Position numbers and translations under genes: made by a program
The notes under the pieces: generated by a model
What the model saw: only the letters and a program-made list of their open reading frames with translations
The model's database searches: none
Told to the model about the DNA's origin: nothing
Source: an uncultured Clostridia bacterium
GTDB lineage: Bacteria; Bacillota; Clostridia; Christensenellales; UBA1242
Length of the DNA stretch: 13,165 nt
NCBI GenBank assembly: GCA_944349915.1
Contig: CALVNU010000015.1
Location: 1-13,165, forward strand
Direction of reading: 5' to 3'
In this document: positions 1-6,280 of the stretch, piece after piece
Position numbering within the stretch: position 1 is the stretch's first letter
How the letters are laid out: the number at the start of each line of letters is the position of its first letter

Positions 1-49
1 ATGCCCTCTTTATATTTTATAAATTTTTAAAATATAGGAGATGATTATT

Positions 50-598
50 ATGAAAATGCTTATAGAGCTTTATATAACATTTTTCAAAATGGGCTGTATT
101 GCATTCGGCGGAGGATATGCCCTTTTGCCTATAATACAAAGAGAGATTGTGGAAAATAAGAAGTGGGCAACAAATGAGGAAGTAATAGATTATTTTGCAG
201 TAGGACAGTGTACACCAGGAGTAATAGCTGTAAATGTATCAACATTTATAGGTTATAAAAATAAAGGAATTATAGGAAGTTTAGTTTCAACTTTGGGATT
301 TATATCACCTTCAATAGTTATTATAGCTGTTATAGCATCTTTTCTCAGTGAATTTTCACATCTTGCTATTGTAAACAATGCTTTTGCAGGAATAAGAGTG
401 TGTGTCTGTGTTCTTATATTTAATGCTGTAATAAAAATAGGAAAAACGGGAGTTAAAGACAGTCCAACTCTTATAATATGTCTTATAGTATTTTTTATAG
501 CTGTTGCAACAAATGTTTCACCTATCATTTCTGTAATTTGTTCAGCCTTTGCAGGAATAATTATAAAATCAATAAAAAAGGGGGAAGATAATAAATGA
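50..598 (+). CDS. chrA: Chromate transporter (CHR family), first half-length subunit
   Basis: This is a short-chain CHR-family membrane protein (about 182 aa), the family that includes chromate/sulfate transporter ChrA; short forms occur as adjacent pairs that presumably act together. The N-terminal hallmark is visible as FKMGCIAFGGGYALLPIIQ at about residues 9-27, followed by the conserved QCTPGVIAVNVSTFIGY region near residues 53-69 and several hydrophobic helices to the C-terminus. I place the start at the ATG at 50 because AGGAG at 36-40 lies 9 nt upstream; the in-frame ATG at 41 directly abuts that site. The stop overlaps the next start as ATGA, so the pair is translationally coupled. 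Of its 32 isoleucine codons I count 23 as ATA, unlike groEL downstream. The real substrate is uncertain; many short CHR proteins have never been shown to move chromate. Confidence 0.9.
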   Translation: MKMLIELYITFFKMGCIAFGGGYALLPIIQREIVENKKWATNEEVIDYFAVGQCTPGVIAVNVSTFIGYKNKGIIGSLVSTLGFISPSIVIIAVIASFLSEFSHLAIVNNAFAGIRVCVCVLIFNAVIKIGKTGVKDSPTLIICLIVFFIAVATNVSPIISVICSAFAGIIIKSIKKGEDNK

Positions 599-1164
599 GT
601 GAATTGATAACACTTTTTATAGAATTTTTTAAAACAGGTCTTTTCTCAATAGGTGGAGGAGCTGCCACAATACCTTTTTTATATAATATTTCTGACAAAA
701 CAGGTTGGTACACATACACTGATTTGGCAAATATGATTGCTGTTTCAGAGTCTACACCGGGAGCAATAGGTGTTAATATGTCAACATATGTAGGATTTAT
801 AACTCATGGTGTTATAGGTTGTCTTATATCAACATTTGCTCTTGTTTTGCCAAGTATAATAATAATAGATATTATTGCTGGAGTTTTGGAAAAATTCCAA
901 TCAAATTCTTATGTTAATAAGGCCTTTTATGGTCTTAGACCAGCTTCAACAGGTCTTATTGCAGCAGCTTGTTTTGAGATTGTTAAAATATCTCTTATAA
1001 ATATAGAAGGATTGTTTTCCGGTGGAATTATGGAGTTTTTTAGATTTAAAGAGATAGTTTTAGCTGTTGTAATATTTATACTTATAAAGAAATTTAATAA
1101 ACATCCAGTATTTTATATAGCATTTTCGGCAATAGTGGGAATTATATTCCAGTTTGCCGCTTAA
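595..1164 (+). CDS. chrA: Chromate transporter (CHR family), second half-length subunit
   Basis: Second 189-aa CHR-domain protein, homologous to the preceding one: the N-terminal FFKTGLFSIGGGAATIPFL (about residues 11-29) and the SESTPGAIGVNMSTYVGF segment (about residues 51-68) match the same two family signatures. The remainder is hydrophobic helices. The start ATG overlaps the upstream stop (ATGA), with a purine-rich GGGGAAG site just before it. Pairs like this are thought to supply the two opposed halves of one transporter, as a single long-chain ChrA does. ATA again dominates isoleucine (22 of 30 counted). In some Firmicutes CHR pairs sit near unrelated metabolic genes, so context does not fix the substrate. 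Confidence 0.9.
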   Translation: MSELITLFIEFFKTGLFSIGGGAATIPFLYNISDKTGWYTYTDLANMIAVSESTPGAIGVNMSTYVGFITHGVIGCLISTFALVLPSIIIIDIIAGVLEKFQSNSYVNKAFYGLRPASTGLIAAACFEIVKISLINIEGLFSGGIMEFFRFKEIVLAVVIFILIKKFNKHPVFYIAFSAIVGIIFQFAA

Positions 1165-1187
1165 ATATTTTTTGAAAGGAAGATTTT

Positions 1188-1355
1188 ATGGATAGCAGAA
1201 TAGAAATTTTAGCAAAAAATATTGTCAATTATTCTTGTAGTGTAAAAAAAGGCGACAATGTGCTTTATGCAAAATATAGCGGAACAGAAATTACTTTAGA
1301 TGACAAAAAATATGTGGTTGTTCGTCAAAGTGATATTCTGGCTGTTATTGAATAA
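1188..1355 (+). CDS. Hybrid ORF: M29-type aminopeptidase N-terminus joined to GroES C-terminus
   Basis: A 55-aa open frame with a Shine-Dalgarno (AAAGGAAG, about 1175-1182) and a groES-like position 9 nt before groEL. Residues 27-55 (YAKYSGTEI, then VVVRQSDILAVIE at the end) are the C-terminal third of GroES. Residues 1-26 (MDSRIEILAKNIVNYSCSV, then KKGDNVL) are not GroES; they resemble the start of clostridial M29-type (AmpS-like) aminopeptidases. Full GroES is about 94 aa, so the mobile loop that contacts GroEL (near residues 17-32 of GroES) is missing and this product should not work as a co-chaperonin. The crossover lies within or near the KKGDNVL codons, a motif similar in both families. 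It may be a deletion fusion, a decayed groES, or an assembly artefact. The GroES identity of the tail is near certain; the aminopeptidase identity of the head is from memory of the family. Confidence 0.8.
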   Translation: MDSRIEILAKNIVNYSCSVKKGDNVLYAKYSGTEITLDDKKYVVVRQSDILAVIE

Positions 1356-1364
1356 GGAGGAATT

Positions 1365-2984
1365 ATGGCAAAAAAAATTATTGAAGGGGCGCAGGCTCGT
1401 AAATCACTTGAAAGAGGTGTTGACAAACTTGCAAATATTGTAAAAATAACTCTTGGACCTAAAGGACGCAATGTTGTTCTGGGTAAAAAATATGGCTCAC
1501 CACTTATTACAAACGATGGCGTTACCATTGCCAAAGAGATAAGTCTTGATGACCCTTTTGAAAATATGGGAGCAGAACTTATCAAAGAAGTTTCTATCAA
1601 AACAAACGATGTTGCTGGTGATGGAACAACAACCGCTTGCGTTCTTGCACAGGCGATTGTTAAAGAGGGCATGAAAAATTTTGCTGCAGGCGCAAATCCT
1701 ATCATATTGAAAAAAGGCATCTTCAAGGCTTGCGACTGTGCGGTTATGGAATTGAAAAAAATATCAAAGCCAGTTGAAAATTCTATTGCAATCAAACAGG
1801 TTGCTTCTATTTCTGCAGGAGATGAAGAAATCGGAGATCTTATTGCAGAGGCTATGAAAAAAGTGGGCGCAGATGGTGTTATAACTGTAGAAGAAAGCCA
1901 AACTATGAAAACAGAATTATCTGTTGTTGAAGGTATGCAATTTGATAGGGGATATCTTTCTCCATATTTTTGCACAAACACAGAAAAAATGATTTGCGAA
2001 CTTGACAATCCATATATTTTGCTTACAGACAGAAAAATTTCTAATATTCAAGAAATTTTGCCTTTGCTTGAGCAAATTGTAAAGCAGGGCGAAAAATTGC
2101 TTATTGTGGCAGACGATGTTGAGGCAGAAGCCTTGACAACTTTGGTACTAAACAAACTTCGAGGCACATTTAACTCTGTTGCTGTTAAAGCACCATCTTT
2201 TGGAGATAAAAGAAAGGCTATGCTTGAAGATATTGCAATTTTGACTGGCGCAACTGTTATCTCGGCAGAACTTGGATTTGATTTTTCAAAACTTACGCTT
2301 GACCTTTTGGGAAGAGCAAAATCTGTTCGCGTTGATAAGGATACAACAACAATTGTTGATGGCAGTGGGGAAAGCAAAAAGATTATTGACAGAATAAAAC
2401 AAATTAAAAATCAAATAAAAGAGCAAACAAGCGAATACGAACTTGAAAAGCTCAACGAGCGTCTTGCAAAACTTTCTGGCGGTGTGGCAGTCATCAAGGT
2501 TGGTTCTGCAACCGAAGTGGAAATGAAAGAGAAAAAATTGCGAATTGAAGATGCTTTGGCTGCAACTAAAGCGGCAACCGAAGAAGGTATTGTGCCAGGC
2601 GGTGGTGTGGCTTTACTTAAAACTTCGCCTGCAATCAAAAAACTTATTGATAACTTGGACGGAGATGAAAAAACAGGCGCAAAAATTGTGCTTCGAGCAA
2701 TAGAAGAACCTGTTAGGCAAATTGCAACAAATGCTGGTATTGACGGCGGGGTTGTGGTTAACAATATTATGCAAAATATTGACAAAACAGCATATGGATA
2801 TGATGCTCTTAAAGGGGAATATTGCGATATGCTTGAAAAAGGCATTGTTGACCCTACAAAAGTCACTCGTTCTGCTCTTCAAAATGCTTGCTCTGTTTCT
2901 GCAACTATGCTAACAACGGAGGCTCTTGTTGTTGAAGTTGAAGACAAGACAACCCAAACACCAAATCAAGAAGATGTGTACTAA
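1365..2984 (+). CDS. groEL: Chaperonin GroEL (60 kDa, Hsp60)
   Basis: ATP-dependent group I chaperonin that forms double seven-membered rings in the cytoplasm and folds proteins under a GroES lid. The 539-aa length is normal. Visible hallmarks are ITLGPKGRNVVLG near residues 28-40, NDGVTIAKE at 50-58, the nucleotide-binding GDGTTT at 85-90, the apical-domain stretch FDRGYLSPYF at 193-202, Asp396 in EDALAATKAATEEG (the ATP-hydrolysis aspartate) and PGGG at 411-414. GGAGG at 1356-1360 sets the ATG. The C-terminus ends TTQTPNQEDVY and lacks the Gly-Gly-Met repeat tail typical of many bacterial GroELs. Normally groES precedes in the same operon with a CIRCE operator; here only a 3' piece of groES remains and no CIRCE inverted repeat is seen, so the promoter of this copy is not apparent. 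Confidence 0.98.
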   Translation: MAKKIIEGAQARKSLERGVDKLANIVKITLGPKGRNVVLGKKYGSPLITNDGVTIAKEISLDDPFENMGAELIKEVSIKTNDVAGDGTTTACVLAQAIVKEGMKNFAAGANPIILKKGIFKACDCAVMELKKISKPVENSIAIKQVASISAGDEEIGDLIAEAMKKVGADGVITVEESQTMKTELSVVEGMQFDRGYLSPYFCTNTEKMICELDNPYILLTDRKISNIQEILPLLEQIVKQGEKLLIVADDVEAEALTTLVLNKLRGTFNSVAVKAPSFGDKRKAMLEDIAILTGATVISAELGFDFSKLTLDLLGRAKSVRVDKDTTTIVDGSGESKKIIDRIKQIKNQIKEQTSEYELEKLNERLAKLSGGVAVIKVGSATEVEMKEKKLRIEDALAATKAATEEGIVPGGGVALLKTSPAIKKLIDNLDGDEKTGAKIVLRAIEEPVRQIATNAGIDGGVVVNNIMQNIDKTAYGYDALKGEYCDMLEKGIVDPTKVTRSALQNACSVSATMLTTEALVVEVEDKTTQTPNQEDVY

Positions 2985-3005
2985 AACGCATCCGTTAAAC
3001 AACAA

Positions 3006-3068
3006 TATACTAAAAAATAATACTTACTAAAAAACGATATTTACTAAAAATAATGATAACTAAAAAAA
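3006..3068. repeat. Degenerate ~17-nt tandem repeat after groEL
   Basis: The motif ACTAAAAA recurs at 3009, 3026, 3043 and 3059, with spacings of 17, 17 and 16 nt, and the spacers share an AATRAT-like core. A related ACTAAAA also covers the groEL stop codon (about 2980). The last copy runs straight into the terminator stem. No coding role is visible; it forms the groEL 3' untranslated region. Confidence 0.6.
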
Positions 3069-3093
3069 CTCGGCTTATTTCCGAGTTTTTTTT
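3062..3093 (+). terminator. Intrinsic terminator after groEL
   Basis: ACTCGG (3068-3073) and CCGAGT (3081-3086) form a perfect 6-bp stem around a 7-nt loop, followed by a run of seven T from 3087. The A tract at 3062-3067 pairs with the T tract and would allow some function on the opposite strand as well. It ends the groEL transcript. Confidence 0.9.
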
Positions 3094-3106
3094 GTTATTA
3101 AGACCT

Positions 3107-3162
3107 TAAATTTTTAATTTTAAGTTTTTAATTTTAAATTTTTAATTTTAAGTTTTTAAGTT
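3107..3162. repeat. Four-copy 14-nt AT tandem repeat
   Basis: Four contiguous 14-nt units (3107-3120, 3121-3134, 3135-3148, 3149-3162) follow the pattern TAARTTTTTAATTT, with the fourth base alternating A, G, A, G; only the last unit departs at its end. More degenerate TTTAAG/TTTTAG copies continue to about 3180. It lies between the convergent groEL and SDR genes and has no visible coding potential. Confidence 0.75.
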
Positions 3163-3278
3163 TAAGTTTTAGTTTTAACTTTGTTGTTTAAGTTTAAAAA
3201 GTTGAGCCATGCATTTTAAGGTTGCAATTAAAAATATAAACTTTAAATGCTAAATTAAAATTGTCAAAAAATTTTAAA

Positions 3279-4046
3279 TTATTTTGATTTATAAAAGATT
3301 TTTGTCAACACTTTGAGCACAAGTGATTTTGGAAAGAATTTTTGCACTTGATATAGCACTTTGTTGCGAGCGCCCATAACATACTGGGGTTTAAGATGTT
3401 TTTTGGCTATTATTTTTGTCAAAATTTTTATGGCTTTGTCTAGGCTCATACGCTTGTCTTGTGCGTCATCTATTTTTTTTGCAGAAAGCATAATTGCATC
3501 ATTATATCTGCTGTTGGTTTCAAAGTTTTTAACGCGATTTTTTGTGAATTCTGTTTTTATATCGCAAGGGCAGATTGCTGTAACTTGCAAATTTGTTTTG
3601 CACAGTTCCATACGAAGACAATCGCTTACCATACTTAATGCCACTTTGCTTGAGCAGTAGAACGCTCTAAAAGGCAGTGGAAAAAGTGCGCAGGCAGAAG
3701 AAATATTGATAATTTTGCCGTTGTCTGCCATAAGAGGAATTGCCAGTTGAAGCACAAAAGTTGCGCCAATAACATTAACTTCATATTCTTTTCTCAACTC
3801 TTCTTCACTTGTCATTTCGATTGCACCAGAAAGTCCAAATCCTGCATTATTGATAAGAATATCAATTTTTTTATATTTTTTTGCAATTTCGCCAAAAACT
3901 TGTGCTAAAGCATTTTTGTCGGAAACATCGGCACAAAAATCATCGTTAGACCTGCTTATGCCAACAACATTATAGCCTTTTGCTTGATAAAATTCTTTTA
4001 AAGCCTTACCAATTCCGCTTGAAGCGCCGGTTATTACAATATTCAT
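3279..4046 (-). CDS. Short-chain dehydrogenase/reductase (classical SDR)
   Basis: A 255-aa soluble NAD(P)-dependent oxidoreductase of the classical SDR family with a Rossmann fold. The cofactor-binding TGASSGIG is at residues 6-13, NNAG at 66-69, the structural Asn at 91 (VNVIG), catalytic Ser117 (INISSA) and the YxxxK pair Tyr130/Lys134 (AFYCSSK). Arg32-Ser33 after the second strand hints at NADPH preference. The substrate cannot be read from sequence. The frame also allows a TTG at 4049, but AGGAG at about 4053-4057 is better spaced (7 nt) for the ATG at 4046. The C-terminal ~60 residues are basic and amphipathic and could touch the membrane, as in SDRs acting on lipids. It is monocistronic, divergent from the SHOCT gene. 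Confidence 0.93.
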   Translation of the reverse strand: MNIVITGASSGIGKALKEFYQAKGYNVVGISRSNDDFCADVSDKNALAQVFGEIAKKYKKIDILINNAGFGLSGAIEMTSEEELRKEYEVNVIGATFVLQLAIPLMADNGKIINISSACALFPLPFRAFYCSSKVALSMVSDCLRMELCKTNLQVTAICPCDIKTEFTKNRVKNFETNSRYNDAIMLSAKKIDDAQDKRMSLDKAIKILTKIIAKKHLKPQYVMGARNKVLYQVQKFFPKSLVLKVLTKIFYKSK

Positions 4047-4076
4047 CAAAATTCTCCTAATTGTTTTACTTAAAAT

Positions 4077-4104
4077 AGTATATAATAAAATTGTAAACTT
4101 TCAA
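4077..4104 (-). promoter_or_regulatory. Predicted promoter of the SDR gene
   Basis: On the minus strand, TTGAAA (4104-4099) and TATACT (4082-4077) are separated by 16 nt, a sigma-A-like pair. The predicted start of transcription leaves a leader of about 25 nt containing the AGGAG site. Confidence 0.6.
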
Positions 4105-4110
4105 AATAAT

Positions 4111-4139
4111 TTGACTAAATTTTTATTTTTGATTATACT
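4111..4139 (+). promoter_or_regulatory. Predicted sigma-A promoter of the SHOCT-protein gene
   Basis: TTGACT (4111-4116) and TATACT (4134-4139) with an exact 17-nt spacer. Transcription would start near 4146, leaving an ~18-nt leader that holds the GAGAGG ribosome site. It is divergent from the SDR promoter, with the two -35 boxes 6 nt apart. Confidence 0.8.
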
Positions 4140-4163
4140 TGTATTTATCTAGAGAGGTCGTTT

Positions 4164-4664
4164 ATGAATAATACTAAAAAATGGCTTTTGATTGTGGCAA
4201 CAATTTTTATGATTGCTGGCATTGGATATGATATTTTTTATGTGGTTACCTATTTTATGTATCCAAGTCAATCTATGTTTGGGCTGTTTAATGTGATTTT
4301 TGTTATAATAACCATTGTCTTTATGATAACGGCTACTGTTTTGCTTATTTACACTTTGTGGGGGAATGGTAAACATTTTAAAGAAAGGTATCGCTATTTT
4401 ATCACATCTCTTATTATTGCAATTTGCCTAAACCTTTTGTCCGTGTCTACAATTTTGATGATAATTTCAATTTATTTCAATGATTCTGTTTTTGTTTTTC
4501 CAGACAAACAAAAGACACAAAATCAAGACAAAAATGTTGTCGATGTTTCACCAGAAACCACGCCAAGTGAAAAAGAGATGAAAATTCAAGCCTTGCGAAA
4601 AATGAAAGAAGAAGGAAAGATTTCGGAAGAACAGTTTCAAGAAGAACTTATGAAACTTTTATAG
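4164..4664 (+). CDS. Membrane protein with C-terminal SHOCT domain
   Basis: A 166-aa protein of unknown function. Three long hydrophobic segments are visible at about residues 7-31, 39-66 and 79-105, followed by a polar linker (about 110-134) and a C-terminal SHOCT-type motif, IQALRKMKEEGKISEEQF at about residues 142-159, ending in ELMKLL. SHOCT is a short helical hairpin found at the ends of many otherwise unrelated bacterial proteins and is thought to mediate oligomerisation or protein contacts. The start is fixed by GAGAGG at 4152-4157. It has its own promoter and a terminator behind it, so it is a single-gene unit. Its biological role cannot be inferred from the neighbours. Confidence 0.85.
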   Translation: MNNTKKWLLIVATIFMIAGIGYDIFYVVTYFMYPSQSMFGLFNVIFVIITIVFMITATVLLIYTLWGNGKHFKERYRYFITSLIIAICLNLLSVSTILMIISIYFNDSVFVFPDKQKTQNQDKNVVDVSPETTPSEKEMKIQALRKMKEEGKISEEQFQEELMKLL

Positions 4665-4750
4665 GCAGATTTTAAGTTTTTGAAATTTTTACAAAAGTTT
4701 TATTTTGAAAATATTTTAGAAAATTTTCTAGACTTATTTAAAGAAATAAA

Positions 4751-4780
4751 AAAAAGGAAGAAAATCAATTCTTCCTTTTT
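4751..4780. terminator. Bidirectional terminator between the SHOCT gene and tadA
   Basis: AAAAAGGAAGAA (4751-4762) and TTCTTCCTTTTT (4769-4780) are perfect complements around the loop AATCAA, giving a 12-bp stem with T tracts in both directions. It serves both convergent genes. The right arm overlaps the last codons of tadA, whose stop codon (4765-4767) sits in the loop. Confidence 0.88.
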
Positions 4781-5211
4781 GTTTTAAAAAAAGTCGTCAA
4801 AATTTTTGAAATGTCATCTTTATATGTTTGGTCAAATTCAATTTCGGTGTGATGATTTAACCGATTGCTTTTCATAATTTGTTCGCACAAATTTTCACCA
4901 GAGGTTTTTTCATGGCAACCATAAACCAGTTTTTTTATTCTAGCGTTTGCAATAGCACCTGCGCACATAGGGCAAGGCTCTAGAGTTACATAGATTTCGC
5001 ATTCATCAAGTCGCCAAGAATTTAGTTTGCGACAGGCTTTGTCTATCGCAACAATTTCTGCGTGTTTTATTGCATTTTGGCTTTTTTCTCTTATATTTCT
5101 TCCGCGAGCAATCACTTTTCCATCTTTAACAATAACAGCGCCAATTGGCACTTCATCTTCTGCCAGCGCTTTTTTTGCTTCATTCAAAGCCATTTCCATA
5201 AAATTTTTCAT
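4765..5211 (-). CDS. tadA: tRNA-specific adenosine deaminase TadA
   Basis: Zinc enzyme that deaminates adenosine 34 to inosine in the tRNA anticodon, allowing wobble decoding. The 148-aa length is typical. The family signatures are present: VPIGAVIVKDG at residues 21-31, the zinc/catalytic HAE at 50-52 (His50 ligand, Glu52 proton shuttle), and LEPCPMCAGA at 77-86 with zinc ligands Cys80 and Cys83. There is no Shine-Dalgarno before the ATG; instead a -10 box ends 6 nt upstream, which predicts a leaderless message. An in-frame ATG at residue 5 is an alternative start with no better ribosome site. The final codons form one arm of the terminator. A related cytosine/guanine deaminase is possible, but the PCPMCAGA context and overall length favour TadA. 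Confidence 0.95.
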   Translation of the reverse strand: MKNFMEMALNEAKKALAEDEVPIGAVIVKDGKVIARGRNIREKSQNAIKHAEIVAIDKACRKLNSWRLDECEIYVTLEPCPMCAGAIANARIKKLVYGCHEKTSGENLCEQIMKSNRLNHHTEIEFDQTYKDDISKILTTFFKTKRKN

Positions 5212-5217
5212 GATTTT

Positions 5218-5246
5218 ATTTTACAAAAAATAATTTTTAAAGTAAA
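5218..5246 (-). promoter_or_regulatory. Predicted leaderless promoter of tadA
   Basis: On the minus strand, TTTACT (5246-5241), a 17-nt spacer and TAAAAT (5223-5218) are followed by exactly 6 nt and then the tadA ATG (5211). The expected transcription start coincides with the start codon, and no ribosome site is present. Confidence 0.6.
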
Positions 5247-5255
5247 GCATATTTG

Positions 5256-5284
5256 TTGTTTTTTTGATTATATTGTTGTATAAT
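5256..5284 (+). promoter_or_regulatory. Predicted leaderless promoter of the first CPBP gene
   Basis: TTGTTT (5256-5261), a 17-nt spacer and a consensus TATAAT (5279-5284) are followed by exactly 6 nt and the ATG at 5291. Transcription should begin at or next to the A of the start codon. The -35 boxes of this promoter and the divergent tadA promoter are only 9 nt apart. Confidence 0.7.
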
Positions 5285-5290
5285 TGAAGA

Positions 5291-6256
5291 ATGAAAAATC
5301 AAAATAACCAAATCAAAGACGCAAAAGTTTTTGAAAAAAGAAATTTCTATACCGAAGATGACAGTGGCAAAGTTTATATTATTAGTTTGCTTGCGCCCGT
5401 GCTTGTTTCTTTGCTCATCTTTTTGGTTGGAAGTGCAATAATTTCTGCAGTAGGGCTTGACCTTGAAAGTTCATTAAATTCGTTATGGTTTAATATTATT
5501 AGCTCCTTTTTAACTTCACTTACATTTCTTGGTGTATATCTTATCTACAACAAGGTTTGCAAAATTGATAATAGGGCGGTGGATTTTAATTTTAAAATTG
5601 GCTATAAAGACTATTTGATTGCAGTTGCAATGGGGATTATTTCTCTTTTTGGATTTCAACAATTAATTTCACTTATTGATATGGGCTGGGTTGCCCTTGG
5701 GGTTGTTCCGCAACAACTGGTCATCTCAAGTTTTGGCATGTTTGCATTGTACACTTTTACAAGCGCAATCACACCAGCCATTGTTGAAGAGATTGTATTT
5801 AGAGGTATGATTTTAAATGGTTTGCGCACAAAGTTTAATGATATTAGTGCAATCTTTTTGTCGTCATTAATGTTTGCTCTTATGCACGGCAATCTGCAAC
5901 AACTTGTCTATCCTTTTGTTTTAGGGTTGATACTGGGGTGGCTTAAACTGCGCACAGGTTCGGTTATTCCTTGTATGATTGTGCACTTTACAAGCAATTT
6001 CCTAACAATTTTGCTTACCTATCTAGGCTTAAACAACTCCCTTTCCATATCGCTTGAGTGGTGGAGAATTATTTTGGCAATTTTGGTTGCTGGAATTGTT
6101 TTTGTTGTGGTTTATTTGCTAGACCGCTTTGTTTACAAACATAAAAGCAAAACAATAGTGGAAAAGAAAGAGGTTAAGATGTCTTTATTTTTATGGGTGT
6201 CGCTTGCTCTTTCCGGAATAATCTTTCTTTATAATGTTGTTGCACTGTTTGTTTAA
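5291..6256 (+). CDS. CPBP-family intramembrane metalloprotease, first copy
   Basis: A 321-aa polytopic membrane protein of the CPBP (Abi/CAAX-prenyl-protease-like, Rce1-related) family. All three catalytic motifs are visible: EEIVFRG (Glu166, Glu167, Arg171), FALMHGN (His199) and VHFTSNF (His232, Asn236), each inside predicted membrane helices. About eight hydrophobic segments run from residue 29 to 321. Family members cleave substrates within the membrane; bacterial ones are linked to bacteriocin maturation or self-immunity and to protein processing, but no substrate is evident here. No Shine-Dalgarno precedes the ATG, which lies 6 nt after a TATAAT box. A second, divergent family member follows 79 nt downstream. 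Confidence 0.92.
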   Translation: MKNQNNQIKDAKVFEKRNFYTEDDSGKVYIISLLAPVLVSLLIFLVGSAIISAVGLDLESSLNSLWFNIISSFLTSLTFLGVYLIYNKVCKIDNRAVDFNFKIGYKDYLIAVAMGIISLFGFQQLISLIDMGWVALGVVPQQLVISSFGMFALYTFTSAITPAIVEEIVFRGMILNGLRTKFNDISAIFLSSLMFALMHGNLQQLVYPFVLGLILGWLKLRTGSVIPCMIVHFTSNFLTILLTYLGLNNSLSISLEWWRIILAILVAGIVFVVVYLLDRFVYKHKSKTIVEKKEVKMSLFLWVSLALSGIIFLYNVVALFV

Positions 6257-6277
6257 CAGTTTGTCATTTTTTTCATT
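6244..6277 (+). terminator. Possible weak terminator after the first CPBP gene
   Basis: ACTGTT (6244-6249) and AACAGT (6255-6260) form a perfect 6-bp stem with a 5-nt loop spanning the stop codon. The T-rich run starts only about 7 nt later (6267-6273), so termination is likely partial and read-through into the next CPBP gene is possible. Confidence 0.35.
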
Positions 6278-6280
6278 ATT

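Noticed and set aside
1..30. Nine-codon ORF at the extreme left edge
   Set aside because: Too short to assign; it may be the tail of an upstream gene or chance. No ribosome site can be seen because the window begins there.
1325..2008. Long minus-strand ORF inside groEL (227 codons)
   Set aside because: It is a frame shadow of groEL, with no ribosome site and a composition set by the conserved sense strand.
2411..2866. Minus-strand ORF of 151 codons within groEL
   Set aside because: Antisense shadow of a certain gene; no recognisable domain.
3006..3162. CRISPR-like array after groEL
   Set aside because: Repeats are 14-17 nt, contiguous or with near-identical spacers and very AT-rich; no unique spacers and no cas genes.
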